In this document: piece after piece, positions 1 to 8,852 of the stretch
Numbering within the stretch: the stretch's first letter is position 1
Layout: each line of letters opens with the position of its first letter
NCBI GenBank assembly: GCA_013289175.1
Contig: JABDAN010000001.1
Span: 1 to 64,000, forward strand
Length of the DNA: 64,000 nt
Origin: Bacteroidota bacterium
GTDB taxonomy: Bacteria > Bacteroidota > Bacteroidia > Chitinophagales > Chitinophagaceae
Direction: 5' to 3'
Made by a program: the position numbers and the translations under genes
The notes under the pieces: model-generated
Database searches by the model: none
What the model was told of the DNA's origin: nothing
What the model saw: the letters and a program-made list of their open reading frames with translations, nothing else

Positions 1-132
1 ACGGGTGGAATAAACGGTCTGGAAGGGTCTTATATGCTAGCAGCCGTATCCCTTCTGAGTGTAGGCCTGTTGTTTCTGGTTCTTCAAAAGAAATTTAGTC
101 CACAATCTCCACCAACTCCAGGTCGAATATAA
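1..132 (+). CDS. C-terminal end of a membrane protein, possibly an MFS transporter (partial)
   Basis: Only the last 43 codons are present; the gene begins left of the window. The frame stays open from base 1 to a TAA at 130-132. It encodes one clear hydrophobic segment (YMLAAVSLLSVGLFLVL) followed by a basic, proline-rich tail (QKKFSPQSPPTPGRI), as expected for the last transmembrane helix and cytoplasmic tail of a polytopic transporter. MFS membership is a guess from this shape alone. Its 3' end overlaps the convergent FKBP gene by 38 bases, so the two messages are complementary there. Confidence 0.55.
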   Translation, partial: TGGINGLEGSYMLAAVSLLSVGLLFLVLQKKFSPQSPPTPGRI

Positions 133-523
133 GGTCCTTGCCAGCCAGGGGATGGTTGGCATTGAGGACAATATTCTGATCGTTGATTTCTGTTATGACA
201 ACCGGAAACTGGTGTCCTTCTGCATTGTTCATATTGAGCTGCATGCCCAGTTCGGGTTTCAGGTCTTCGGGTAGCCTGTCAACCGGGAATTCAATGATCA
301 TAGAAGGATCTTCCGGACCATAGGCATGGGCAAATGGGATTTCTATTGTTTTTTTGTCTCCTACCGACATGCCCTGCACTCCGTCATCAAAGCCTTTAAT
401 CACCGAGCCGCTGCCCACTGTAAATTCCAAGGGAGAACGTCCTGCTGAAGAGTCAAAAGTGGTACCATCGGATAGTCTGCCGTGGTAATGAATCTTAATC
501 GTGTCACCGGATTGAACGGCCAT
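95..523 (-). CDS. FKBP-type peptidyl-prolyl isomerase, SlyD-like
   Basis: Catalyses cis-trans isomerisation of prolyl bonds and probably acts as a cytosolic folding helper. The 142 residues show the SlyD arrangement. The FKBP part comes first (IHYHGRLSDGTTFDSS near residue 11, with VIKGFDDGVQGM). An insert-in-flap chaperone domain follows at about residues 70-120. The closing FKBP strand carries the family signature NANHPLAGKDLIF from residue 121. There is no signal peptide. The histidine-rich metal-binding tail of E. coli SlyD is absent: the protein stops right after the FKBP fold. The start is the ATG at 523. It is a single gene convergent with the membrane protein at its 3' side. Confidence 0.9.
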   Translation of the reverse strand: MAVQSGDTIKIHYHGRLSDGTTFDSSAGRSPLEFTVGSGSVIKGFDDGVQGMSVGDKKTIEIPFAHAYGPEDPSMIIEFPVDRLPEDLKPELGMQLNMNNAEGHQFPVVITEINDQNIVLNANHPLAGKDLIFDLELVEIVD

Positions 524-609
524 AATTTTTTTTTAGTGGTAAGTAAATATCCTTAGGGTAATACCGGAGGCTTGGCCCCCTCCTTTCTTGGAGGGTAAAG
601 GTAAATCAA

Positions 610-643
610 TTGGAATAATGCAAAACTTCTGACTGTATATTTG
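610..643 (+). promoter_or_regulatory. Predicted Bacteroidota-type promoter for fmt
   Basis: A TTG at 610-612 lies 23 bases before TATATTTG at 636-643, matching the TTG-N17-23-TAnnTTTG pattern of the Bacteroidota housekeeping sigma factor. The predicted transcript starts near 650, about 65 bases before the fmt ATG. This rests on pattern matching only. Confidence 0.45.
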
Positions 644-714
644 TTGAAGGAAGTTGCACTAATTGTGTAGTTAATATAGCCTTAGTCTTTAAGTTATAGG
701 CCATAAGAATTAAA

Positions 715-1644
715 ATGACTGATTACCCAAAAATTGTTTTTCTGGGAACACCCGCCTTTGCCGTGGCCACATTGCGGGCCCTGACGGAAAATGGATTCCG
801 GGTCGTAGCGGTCGTGACGGCGCCCGATAAACCAGCCGGGCGGGGTTTGAAAATGACTGAATCCGCGGTAAAACAATTCGCCCTACAAAAGCATATTCCG
901 GTCTTGCAACCGGAGAAATTGAAAAGCCAGGAATTTCTGGATATGTTAAAATCCTATCAGGCCGATCTGCAGGTGGTCGTTGCATTCCGCATGTTGCCCG
1001 AGCTGGTTTGGGCTATGCCCCCCATGGGAACGATCAACTTGCATGGTTCTTTGTTGCCTCAGTATCGCGGGGCAGCACCCATTAACCGGGCGATTATGAA
1101 TGGGGAAAAAAAGACCGGTGTTACCACTTTCAAACTCCAGCAGGAAATTGATACGGGAAATATCCTGCTGATGGAAGAAATTTCCATCGGTCCCAGTGAG
1201 ACGGCCGGTCAGCTGCATGACCGGATGATGGAAGTGGGTGCTCAATTGGTGGTTCAAACCATCCGTGGATTGGTGGATGGGACCCTGGAGGAAAAACCAC
1301 AACCCATGATGAATCCTTCTGATTTGAAAACTGCACCAAAAATTTTCAAAACGGATGCAGAGATCATCTGGACGGATCCCATTTTAAGAATTTACGATCA
1401 GATACGGGGTCTTTCTCCTTTTCCGGGTGCTTACACCGACTTCCACCATAAAACCTTGAAAATATACCGGGCAAGACCAGAGAAGGAAGACCATGACAAA
1501 CATCCGGGTTTGACGGAAACGGATGGAAAAACCTGGATGCGTTTTGCGGGAATGGATGGATATATTTATGTGGAGGAGTTGCAGCTGGAAGGAAAAAACA
1601 AAATGGAGATCGCTGATTTTCTCCGGGGATATCGTTCCCTATAA
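715..1644 (+). CDS. fmt: Methionyl-tRNA formyltransferase
   Basis: Transfers the formyl group of 10-formyl-THF to Met-tRNAfMet in the cytosol, making the initiator used for translation. The 309-residue length is typical. The catalytic domain shows the Rossmann start (IVFLGTPAFAV) and the signature INLHGSLLPQYRGAAPI, with the catalytic Asn108 and His110 and with Asp146 in EIDTGN. The C-terminal tRNA-binding domain follows from about residue 205. The ATG at 715 is the first in frame and follows a predicted promoter. It is apparently not co-transcribed with def, its frequent partner in other bacteria. Confidence 0.95.
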   Translation: MTDYPKIVFLGTPAFAVATLRALTENGFRVVAVVTAPDKPAGRGLKMTESAVKQFALQKHIPVLQPEKLKSQEFLDMLKSYQADLQVVVAFRMLPELVWAMPPMGTINLHGSLLPQYRGAAPINRAIMNGEKKTGVTTFKLQQEIDTGNILLMEEISIGPSETAGQLHDRMMEVGAQLVVQTIRGLVDGTLEEKPQPMMNPSDLKTAPKIFKTDAEIIWTDPILRIYDQIRGLSPFPGAYTDFHHKTLKIYRARPEKEDHDKHPGLTETDGKTWMRFAGMDGYIYVEELQLEGKNKMEIADFLRGYRSL

Positions 1645-1718
1645 TCAATCGATTTAGAGAAATAAGTGTTCAATTTTTTAGCCATTCCAAAAAGGGTGAA
1701 ACTACAATGGACAGAACC

Positions 1719-2636
1719 ATGAAAAGGAGAAATTTTATTTCCAGCAGCCTAATGGCAGGAGCCGCCCTGGGAGTGCCGGCTACATCAATGGCAGGCAGGA
1801 AAGATTCGTCCCCGCAAACGGATAAACCTTTCAAATTGAATTATGCTTTTCATGATGGCAGCTTCAAAAATATAGTGGGAAAAGATTTCAGCGATCAGAT
1901 CCGTTTTGGTTATGACCAGGGATTTCGCGCAATCGAAGACAATGGCATGATGGACCGGCCTGCCGAAGACCAGGAAAAAATTGGAAACCTGTTGACCAAA
2001 TTAAATATGTCCATGGGCGTTTTTGTCCATGGATTTGATCACTGGCCGGTTAGTACTTCCCTTTGCTCCGGTAATCTTGCATGGCGGGATAAGTTCTTAA
2101 AATATACCAGGGACCTGATCGATACTTCCAAGAGATGTACCGGGAAACTGGTTACGGTTGTGCCTGGAAACTTTGACCGGAGCATTCCCATGGACTACCA
2201 AACCGTACATGTACTGGAAGCTTTGAAACCCGCCGCAGAAATACTTGAACCCCATCAAATCGTGATGGTGCTGGAACCTTTGAGCGATACACCCGATCTT
2301 TTTCTTCGTCATTCCTCTCAGGCTTATGGGATTTGTAAAACAATAAACAGTCCCAGTTGCAAGATCCTGTTTGATATTTATCACATGCAAAGAAACGATG
2401 GTGATCTGATCGGAAGCATCGACCGGGCATGGGATGAAATCGCCTATTTTCAAATTGGAGACAACCCGGGGAGGTTTGAACCGGGAACAGGCGAAATTAA
2501 CTACAAGAATATTTTCAAACACCTCTACGACAAAGGCTACCGGGGTATGTTGGGCATGGAACATGGTAACTCCAAAGATGGAAAACAAGGAGATCTTGCC
2601 CTGATCGCTGCTTACCGGGAAGCCGATTCCTTTTAA
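1719..2636 (+). CDS. Exported hydroxypyruvate isomerase-like TIM-barrel protein
   Basis: A sugar-phosphate isomerase/epimerase fold (AP endonuclease family 2, xylose isomerase-like TIM barrel); the closest named relative is hydroxypyruvate isomerase Hyi. The N terminus MKRRNFISSSLMAGAALG has twin arginines and a hydrophobic stretch, so Tat export is likely. Barrel motifs include VLEPLSD, DIYHMQRNDGD and QIGDNPGRFEPGTGEINY, the last being characteristic of the Hyi group, and GMEHGNSK near the end. An ATG at 1707 would add four residues; the one at 1719 gives the canonical leader. The gene abuts the convergent GT39-like gene with no intervening base. The substrate cannot be told from sequence. 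Confidence 0.8.
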   Translation: MKRRNFISSSLMAGAALGVPATSMAGRKDSSPQTDKPFKLNYAFHDGSFKNIVGKDFSDQIRFGYDQGFRAIEDNGMMDRPAEDQEKIGNLLTKLNMSMGVFVHGFDHWPVSTSLCSGNLAWRDKFLKYTRDLIDTSKRCTGKLVTVVPGNFDRSIPMDYQTVHVLEALKPAAEILEPHQIVMVLEPLSDTPDLFLRHSSQAYGICKTINSPSCKILFDIYHMQRNDGDLIGSIDRAWDEIAYFQIGDNPGRFEPGTGEINYKNIFKHLYDKGYRGMLGMEHGNSKDGKQGDLALIAAYREADSF

Positions 2637-4079
2637 CTATAAATGGTTTCCAGCGGCAGTATGGCCGACGGATACTTCAGGCAAAGTATCCAAAGATTTG
2701 GAGCGGCTATATATTATACTCACTACCTGTGCCGCGAGAATTAAAAACAAGGGTTCGGTTTCGAATCGAAACCGCATGTTCTCATAATGCTCAAACAGGG
2801 AACTAACAACAAAAACAAATCCGATGGTGACACAAATAAACAGGTTCCAGGAAGCCATTTTCCGGATTTGAATACTATAGCGGAAGAAGGTAAAAAAAAC
2901 AAAAAGGTAAAAAAGCAACTTGGGAATGGCTGAAATCGTCAACCATACCCGTCTTTGGGATTTGTTGTGCGCAAAGTAGGTCAGTTTAAAGGAATAGGGA
3001 AGATCGAAATATTTAATTTTCCCGGATTGTTCAATGGCCAGTGAATACATGGTCGCTGGTGTAAAATATAAAATTGACGATTGTATGATGTTTTGTGCAT
3101 AAGACAAAGGATGGGATTTGATATGGTCCAAACTTGCCTTCATATAAAGATCGGCAACCGGAATATAACTCACCTCCTTCAAATTGGTCAAGCTGTCATT
3201 TTTTGTTTCCTGTAGCAGGTCCCGGTCATTGAGTCCTTTAAATTTCTTTTCATAAGCAGGGTCAATGAATTTGCGGTAAACACTTATTCTGGAAAAAGGA
3301 TCATAGGCTTCGATCCTACTGGAATCCGTTATTTCATTGTCATGAAATACATTTCTGGAAAGATTCATTCCCATCCAGGTGGAGGTCGTCCATTTTCCAA
3401 ATATTATTTTGTTTTTGGCATACCAGCTGCCTACCAGTAAAATGGATACCAGTGAGACCAGGATCAACTGATAAAAATGCGCGTTTTTTCTGCAGTAATA
3501 TAACAGAAAAACAGCGACGATGACCAACCAAACAATATGGTAAACGCTTCGGGTCAGACATAACAGGACCATTGGCAAAAAAACACCCAACGCATCACCC
3601 AGTTTAGCAGATCTTGAAAGTCGAATCAAATAGAAAACAGAAAGCAGCAGCAGCAGAGAAATGATCGTTGTATAAAATAACTCGCATTCAAATACGAGCG
3701 TAGCAGGGCTGATGATATAGGCCAATGCTACCAATAAAGGAAGAAATTCGACGCTGGTTAACTTTCTGACGATATGAAAAAGCAGGAGGCCATTGATGAG
3801 CGAAACCGTTTTCAATAGGATTTCAAATAGCAAAGTACTGTGGTGACCACTGATTTTTAAAATAATTCCAAGCAGCAAATTAAAAACAGGTGGCTGGGTG
3901 TGATCGTACCATACGCCCTGGAGTAAATGATTTTGTAAAGTATCCAGATCCAGGTACTGCCAGTAAACGGACAGAGCCCAGATATTCAGGCGCAGTCCCA
4001 ACATGGCCACCAGGATACGGGATAAAATGAATACGCCAACCAAGATCCAGGTCTGCGGGAGACCACCAACTTTTTTCAT
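2637..4079 (-). CDS. Polytopic glycosyltransferase-like membrane protein (GT39/ArnT type)
   Basis: About 480 residues with at least ten hydrophobic segments. After the first helix comes an extracytoplasmic loop, followed by DHTQPPVFNLLLGIILK. The HxxPP-F-LL pattern after the first loop is typical of the dolichyl-phosphate-mannose mannosyltransferase/ArnT superfamily (lipid-linked sugar donors). A soluble stretch at about residues 230-310 sits between helices. The acceptor and the sugar are unknown. A longer reading from a TTG at 4103 exists, but the ATG at 4079 (MKKVGGLPQTW) is the better start. It is a lone gene divergent from rlmH. Confidence 0.65.
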   Translation of the reverse strand: MKKVGGLPQTWILVGVFILSRILVAMLGLRLNIWALSVYWQYLDLDTLQNHLLQGVWYDHTQPPVFNLLLGIILKISGHHSTLLFEILLKTVSLINGLLLFHIVRKLTSVEFLPLLVALAYIISPATLVFECELFYTTIISLLLLLSVFYLIRLSRSAKLGDALGVFLPMVLLCLTRSVYHIVWLVIVAVFLLYYCRKNAHFYQLILVSLVSILLVGSWYAKNKIIFGKWTTSTWMGMNLSRNVFHDNEITDSSRIEAYDPFSRISVYRKFIDPAYEKKFKGLNDRDLLQETKNDSLTNLKEVSYIPVADLYMKASLDHIKSHPLSYAQNIIQSSILYFTPATMYSLAIEQSGKIKYFDLPYSFKLTYFAHNKSQRRVWLTISAIPKLLFYLFVFFTFFRYSIQIRKMASWNLFICVTIGFVFVVSSLFEHYENMRFRFETEPLFLILAAQVVSIIYSRSKSLDTLPEVSVGHTAAGNHL

Positions 4080-4146
4080 GAACGTGTTTTGGAGACGGTA
4101 CAAAATAGATAAATTTTAAGGTTTATCAAAGGTTAGAAGAAGATAA

Positions 4147-4164
4147 GGGGTTAATTTTAACCCC
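4147..4164. repeat. Near-perfect 18-base inverted repeat touching the rlmH start codon
   Basis: GGGGTTAA-TT-TTAACCCC occupies 4147-4164 and the rlmH ATG starts at 4165. The arms match at all eight positions around a two-base centre. No T-run follows on either strand, so a terminator is unlikely. An operator in this divergent intergenic region, or a leader hairpin restricting ribosome access to rlmH, fits better; both are inference. Confidence 0.5.
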
Positions 4165-4638
4165 ATGAAGATAGAATGCTGGGCGATCGGCAAGCCGCAT
4201 GAATCTTATGTTGAAAAAGGAGTGGATGATTTCACCCGGCGAATAGGAAATTATTATCCGATCGAATGGCGACTGTTCAGTTTAAAAAAAAATGCCCCTA
4301 CCCTCAGCCCTCAAAAACTCATGCAGGAAGAATCCACACTGATTTTGGCTGCTTTGAAACCGGATGACTGGCTGGTATGCCTGGACGAAAATGGAAAGGC
4401 GCTCAGTTCACGCAAGCTGGCAGATTTTATCCAAGACAGGGGCAATGAAAGTATAAAAAAGATTATTTTCTTGATAGGCGGCGCATACGGTCTGGACGAA
4501 ACAGTTTTAAAGAAATCAAAATTTACCTGGTCGCTTTCCACCCTCACCTTTCCGCACCAGATGGTACGGCTCATCCTATCCGAACAGATTTACAGGGCAT
4601 GCACCATTGGAAGGAACGAAAAATACCACCACCAATAA
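4165..4638 (+). CDS. rlmH: 23S rRNA (pseudouridine1915-N3)-methyltransferase RlmH
   Basis: SPOUT-class methyltransferase that methylates pseudouridine 1915 of helix 69 in 23S rRNA, using S-adenosylmethionine. The 157 residues match the family length. The knot region carries FLIGGAYGLDE (about 102-112) and the family's C-terminal block runs LTFPHQMVRLILSEQIYRA to a terminal YHHQ. The ATG at 4165 lies immediately after an 18-base inverted repeat. The rhomboid gene follows 53 bases downstream on the same strand. Confidence 0.95.
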   Translation: MKIECWAIGKPHESYVEKGVDDFTRRIGNYYPIEWRLFSLKKNAPTLSPQKLMQEESTLILAALKPDDWLVCLDENGKALSSRKLADFIQDRGNESIKKIIFLIGGAYGLDETVLKKSKFTWSLSTLTFPHQMVRLILSEQIYRACTIGRNEKYHHQ

Positions 4639-4691
4639 GCTATTTTGATTTCTATGATTAAAGTATATCTTTAAGTCCCTTTACCGCTTGC

Positions 4692-5306
4692 ATGTTCAAC
4701 ATCACCCTTTACATCATTGCCATAACAAGTATTATTTCCATCACCGGTTTTAGAAATGGCAGACTGGTCGACGAATTGATTTTCTGGCCTCCAGCAATCA
4801 CAAAAAAACACCAATACTATAGGTTTATTACCTGCGGACTCATACATGCGGACTACATGCATTTGATTTTTAATATGCTGACCTTGTATTTTTTTGGGAC
4901 CGTCATGGAGGCTCATTACCAGGGTATATTGGGCTTACAAAAATGGTACTACCTGGCATTGTATATCGGCGCTTTGATCGTTTCCAATATTCCCACTTAT
5001 CTCAAACACAGAAACGATTACAACTACCGGAGTTTGGGTGCCTCCGGAGCAGTATCCGCCGTTCTTTTTGCCTTTATACTTTTACAGCCCTGGCAGCAGA
5101 TCCTTGTCCTGGTTTTTCCCATACCCGCCATCATTTACGGTGGATTGTTTCTGGTATACTCGGTATATATGTCGAAAAAAGGCGGTGGTAATGTGAACCA
5201 CGATGCCCATTTTTACGGAGCGCTGTTTGGCATTTTATTTACGATTGCCGTAAGGCCCGACGTGTTGGATATCTTCCTGAATGAACTCAAACATCCGCAT
5301 TTTTAA
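4692..5306 (+). CDS. Rhomboid-family intramembrane serine protease
   Basis: Cleaves transmembrane substrates within the inner membrane. Six or so hydrophobic segments fit a minimal six-helix rhomboid. The catalytic dyad is visible: Ser118 in SLGASGAVSA and His173 in DAHFYGALFG, the latter followed by the GxxxG-type spacing of the last helix. The conserved His57 and Asn61 (ADYMHLIFNM) of the oxyanion region are also present, so it should be active. The C terminus overlaps the convergent tilS gene by 20 bases. Substrates are unknown. Confidence 0.9.
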   Translation: MFNITLYIIAITSIISITGFRNGRLVDELIFWPPAITKKHQYYRFITCGLIHADYMHLIFNMLTLYFFGTVMEAHYQGILGLQKWYYLALYIGALIVSNIPTYLKHRNDYNYRSLGASGAVSAVLFAFILLQPWQQILVLVFPIPAIIYGGLFLVYSVYMSKKGGGNVNHDAHFYGALFGILFTIAVRPDVLDIFLNELKHPHF

Positions 5307-6630
5307 TCGTCAGAATTTTTTTAGTGGAGGGCTGTATACTGAACCGGTTATCAATCCGCTGGCCCACCACCCATAGGATCTGGCTGTCCATCACCAGCAC
5401 CCAAATTTTTTCTTTGTCGGTCTTTGACAATTTCTGATCTATAAAAAAACGGGCAAGTTTCTTTTTTTTGGTCATGCCCAAGGGATAAAAGTAATCCCCC
5501 GTTTTCCACTTTCGAAGTAATAGTGGAAACTGAATTTTATCTGCATCCAGTAAGGCCGAGCCAGTGGCAGGAGATATATTTTCCAATGATTGTCGCATTG
5601 ATATTTTCAACGAAAGCGTTCCTTGCGGGTAAGTAAAATGGTCATGGTTTTGATCAATGATGACATGCGAAGCCTCGATATTTTCTAGAGGTGCAATAAT
5701 CAGCCAACATCTGTTTTTTATCACGCGGTGAGAAGGGCTGGCAATAAATTTACCATTTGTACTTCCCATAAGTCGGACGAGGTCATCGGTCTGAGCCGCA
5801 GAAAAATGATATCCTTTGAATATTTCAAAACAGATCGTCCGAAGCGGAATGGATTTTTGCAAAAGAAGAATCGGAATATGGGTTTCTTTGCCCACGGTTT
5901 TCAATAATTTTTTTTTGTATTGTTCGATCACTTGATGATAGAGTGCGGCCGTTTCTGAAAACCGCTGAAGGTTTTTCTCCAAATGCTGGTTGATTTCGGG
6001 AAAAATTCCCTTCAAAGATGGAATCAGCTGATTGCGGAAAAAATTGCGGGTATAGGCATCCAAATCATTGGAACTGTCTTCTACCCATTTCAGGCCATGG
6101 GCTGTTGCAAAATCCTTTAAAGCGGCTTTGGATACCGATAACAGCGGTCGGATCAGTCGTTCATTTTTTTCCGGTATGCCTGCCAATCCCTGGATCCCGG
6201 TACCCCGGAAAAAATGCATAAGCATGGTTTCTATGTTGTCATCCAGGTGGTGCGCCGTGAGCAGGTATTGATAGTCTTGCGGCGCACCACCCAGCAGGGA
6301 GTTGAACCAGGTATATCGCAGGTTTCTGGCTGCAAGCTGGATGGATTGTTTTTCCTTTTGCGCATAAGCCGCCGTTTCAAATTTCTCCAGCAAAAAAGGC
6401 TTCTGATACCCACCGGCCAATTGTTGGACAAATCCCTGGTCCCGGTCACTTTCGGGTCCTCTTAATTGAAAATTAACATGGGCTATTCCAAAATCCAGTC
6501 CCGAAAGGAAACAGAGATGGGAAAGAACGACGGAATCCAGACCGCCGCTTACGGCCAGCAGAAGCCGGGCATTTTTTGCAACCTGCAACCTTTTTAACGT
6601 GTCCTGAAAATATGAGAGGAGATTTTCCAT
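5287..6630 (-). CDS. tilS: tRNA(Ile)-lysidine synthase
   Basis: Attaches lysine to C34 of the CAU-anticodon tRNA-Ile, so that it reads AUA. The N-type PP-loop ATP pyrophosphatase motif SGGLDS sits at residues 28-33. It is followed by the tRNA-contacting FRNQLIPSLKGIFPEIN block and by a C-terminal TilS domain (KWKTGDYFYPLGMTKKKKL, then KIWVL). At 447 residues it is a full-length two-domain form. Its start lies two bases after the stop of the TPR gene, so the two are probably one transcript. It overlaps the convergent rhomboid gene by 20 bases. Confidence 0.95.
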   Translation of the reverse strand: MENLLSYFQDTLKRLQVAKNARLLLAVSGGLDSVVLSHLCFLSGLDFGIAHVNFQLRGPESDRDQGFVQQLAGGYQKPFLLEKFETAAYAQKEKQSIQLAARNLRYTWFNSLLGGAPQDYQYLLTAHHLDDNIETMLMHFFRGTGIQGLAGIPEKNERLIRPLLSVSKAALKDFATAHGLKWVEDSSNDLDAYTRNFFRNQLIPSLKGIFPEINQHLEKNLQRFSETAALYHQVIEQYKKKLLKTVGKETHIPILLLQKSIPLRTICFEIFKGYHFSAAQTDDLVRLMGSTNGKFIASPSHRVIKNRCWLIIAPLENIEASHVIIDQNHDHFTYPQGTLSLKISMRQSLENISPATGSALLDADKIQFPLLLRKWKTGDYFYPLGMTKKKKLARFFIDQKLSKTDKEKIWVLVMDSQILWVVGQRIDNRFSIQPSTKKILTIKNADV

Positions 6631-6632
6631 AA

Positions 6633-6944
6633 TTAATCCATAAGGTCTTCAAGTGCTGCCTGTAATTCCCGAAAGGCATGTTCATCCCCCGCTTTTTTTG
6701 CCGCAGTCAGACCCTTTTCATACCACAATTTGGCACTTTGAAGATCGCCGGATCTTTGTAAAAGATGAGCCAGGTGATAATAAGATCCAATATAGGTAGG
6801 ATCCCTGGTTAGTATCCCCACAAATAATTCCCTAGCCGAAGGATCATCGCCCTGCTTGATATATTCCAATGCCAGGGCGTGTTTTAAAAACGGATCGTCG
6901 GGAGATTGAAGCAGGAAAGTTTTAAGCTTTTCTATTTTCTCCAT
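6633..6944 (-). CDS. Small tetratricopeptide-repeat protein
   Basis: 103 residues forming roughly two to three TPR helical pairs. ALALEYIKQGDDPSARELF and SYYHLAHLLQRSGDLQSAK show the alternating small/large TPR positions (A8, G/A20, A27). There is no signal peptide, so it is cytosolic, and its partner is unknown. It lies directly upstream of tilS with a two-base gap, which argues for co-expression. It starts at the ATG at 6944. Confidence 0.8.
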   Translation of the reverse strand: MEKIEKLKTFLLQSPDDPFLKHALALEYIKQGDDPSARELFVGILTRDPTYIGSYYHLAHLLQRSGDLQSAKLWYEKGLTAAKKAGDEHAFRELQAALEDLMD

Positions 6945-6995
6945 CGGGTAGAATATTTTTCGTTTTTTTTATCATAAACTTGTCCTGGCAAGAAC

Positions 6996-7003
6996 TAACT
7001 TTG
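6996..7003 (+). promoter_or_regulatory. Candidate -7 box upstream of etfB
   Basis: TAACTTTG matches TAnnTTTG 37 bases before the etfB ATG. No TTG lies at the expected -33 distance, so support is weak. Confidence 0.3.
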
Positions 7004-7040
7004 TTTAGTTGCATAAACAACCTTAACTCCATTGAATACC

Positions 7041-7784
7041 ATGAAGATATTAGTCTGTATAAGTAAAACTCCGGATACGACGGCAAAAATAGCCTTCACT
7101 GATAACAACCGGAAATTTGGAACCGAAGGGATTCAGTGGATCCTGAATCCATATGATGAGTGGTATGCCTTGGTCCGGGCGATTGAAATCAAGGAAAAAG
7201 ACCCGTCGGCCATCATTCATCTGGTAACAGTGGGTGGTGCAGATTGCGATCAGGTGATCCGCAAGGCCCTGGCACTGGGTGGCGAAGAAGCCATCCGGAT
7301 CAATACAGAACCGACAGATAGTTTTTTTGTCGCAAGCCAAATCGCATCCGTTGCAAAAGAAGGAAATTACGATTTAATCATGACCGGGAAGGAAACCATT
7401 GATTTCAACGGCGCTTCGGTAGGGGGTATGCTCGCTGCCCTGCTGGGTATGCCCTTTGTTTCACTGGCGGCAAAACTCGAACTGGAAGGCACAACCGCCA
7501 CGCTCATAAGGGAAATAGAAGGCGGTGAGGAAACGGTCGAAGTCAAATTACCGCTCGTGGTCGGTTGTCAGAAAGGAATGGCTGAACAGCGTATACCCAA
7601 TATGAAAGGGATCATGGGCGCCCGAAGCAAACCATTGAAAGTAGTTGAAAGCCATCCAACGGAGTCGCTGACTGAAGTCATTTCTTTTGAATTGCCTCCT
7701 GCTAAAAAAGGAGTAAAAATGATATCATCCGATAATCCTGAAGAGTTGGTAAAACTATTACATGAAGAAGCGAAAGTGATTTGA
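7041..7784 (+). CDS. etfB: Electron transfer flavoprotein beta subunit
   Basis: Together with EtfA it forms the FAD/AMP-binding heterodimer that passes electrons from acyl-CoA dehydrogenases to the quinone pool. The fold starts with MKILVCISKTPDTTAKI and contains the ETF-beta loop EEAIRI and the NGAS-V motif (ETIDFNGASVGGMLA). It is about 247 residues long. A TTG three codons upstream (7032) is possible, but the ATG at 7041 matches the family N terminus. etfA follows after 72 bases. Confidence 0.95.
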   Translation: MKILVCISKTPDTTAKIAFTDNNRKFGTEGIQWILNPYDEWYALVRAIEIKEKDPSAIIHLVTVGGADCDQVIRKALALGGEEAIRINTEPTDSFFVASQIASVAKEGNYDLIMTGKETIDFNGASVGGMLAALLGMPFVSLAAKLELEGTTATLIREIEGGEETVEVKLPLVVGCQKGMAEQRIPNMKGIMGARSKPLKVVESHPTESLTEVISFELPPAKKGVKMISSDNPEELVKLLHEEAKVI

Positions 7785-7856
7785 GGATCTGCCATCCTGC
7801 CACCTGAATTTTTCTAGATCAAACTGTATCTTCTCAAATTTTCAAATTCTCCCGAT

Positions 7857-8822
7857 ATGTCCGTTCTCATTTTTATCGATCATACCGAAGGCCAGATTAA
7901 GAAAACCTCTCTGGAAGCACTCAGTTACGGGGCTGCACTGGGTAAATCAATGGGCGTTCCCGCCGAAGGTATCCTGCTGGGAACGGTGGGAGAAGATCTT
8001 TCCACTTTGGGCAAATATGGGATACAGAAAATTCATCAGGTATCCAGCGAATCATTAAATCAATTAGATAGCGAACAATTTATCCGCATTATTTCCACCG
8101 TTGCAGCCAGCAGCGGAGCAACGGTTATCGTGTTGTCTCATACCAACACCGGACGGGCGATAGCGCCCGGACTTTCAGCCCAGTTAAAGGCCGGACTGGT
8201 TACTGGAGCAACTTCCCTACCCGATTTAACCCACGGCTTTCAGGTGAAGAAAAATGTATTTTCCGGAAAGGCTTTTTGTACCGTAGCCATTAAAACACCT
8301 CTAAAAATCATTTCTCTCAACCCCAATACCTATCCAGTGGTCGTGGGTGAGGGAACTGCGGAAATCATTTCAGAGAATATCGCTTTAACTCCTTCAGCCA
8401 CACAGATCAAGTCTGTATCCATGGTATCGGGTGAAATTCCTTTGACGGAAGCTGAAATCGTAGTGAGCGGCGGACGCGGCATGAAAGGACCTGAGAACTG
8501 GGGTCCTCTGGAAGAATTGGCCAAGCTCTTGCATGCAGCAACCGCTTGCAGCCGTCCGGTTGCAGATGCAGGATGGAGACCTCATCATGAACATGTGGGA
8601 CAAACCGGTATTGCCATCGCGCCAAATCTTTATATTGCTATCGGTATCTCCGGGGCCATACAACATTTGGCCGGCGTTAACCGAAGCAAAGTGATTGTAG
8701 TAATAAACAAGGACCCTGAGGCACCATTCTTTAAATCGGCAGACTATGGAATGGTTGGTGATGCATTTGAAATTCTGCCTAAACTGATCGCAGCGGTAAA
8801 AAAACTAAAAGGGGTGGCTTAA
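7857..8822 (+). CDS. etfA: Electron transfer flavoprotein alpha subunit
   Basis: Carries most of the FAD site of the ETF dimer. The C-terminal FAD domain shows SGGRGMKG (204-211), the GASRPVAD-like stretch ACSRPVADAGW, and GQTGIAIAPNLYIAIGISGA (about 251-270), where the flavin binds. The N-terminal half is the AANH-like domain that pairs with EtfB. The 321-residue length is standard. It lies in the same orientation as etfB. The 72-base gap holds an AT-rich segment that shares a 15-mer with the patatin leader at 50178. Confidence 0.95.
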   Translation: MSVLIFIDHTEGQIKKTSLEALSYGAALGKSMGVPAEGILLGTVGEDLSTLGKYGIQKIHQVSSESLNQLDSEQFIRIISTVAASSGATVIVLSHTNTGRAIAPGLSAQLKAGLVTGATSLPDLTHGFQVKKNVFSGKAFCTVAIKTPLKIISLNPNTYPVVVGEGTAEIISENIALTPSATQIKSVSMVSGEIPLTEAEIVVSGGRGMKGPENWGPLEELAKLLHAATACSRPVADAGWRPHHEHVGQTGIAIAPNLYIAIGISGAIQHLAGVNRSKVIVVINKDPEAPFFKSADYGMVGDAFEILPKLIAAVKKLKGVA

Positions 8823-8852
8823 TCGTTTCGTACCGCCGAAGGTGGATAATCT

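Noticed and set aside
578-595. CCCTCC-TTTCTT-GGAGGG hairpin upstream of the FKBP gene
   Set aside because: Only six pairs, no T-run on either strand, and outside any gene end; treated as chance.
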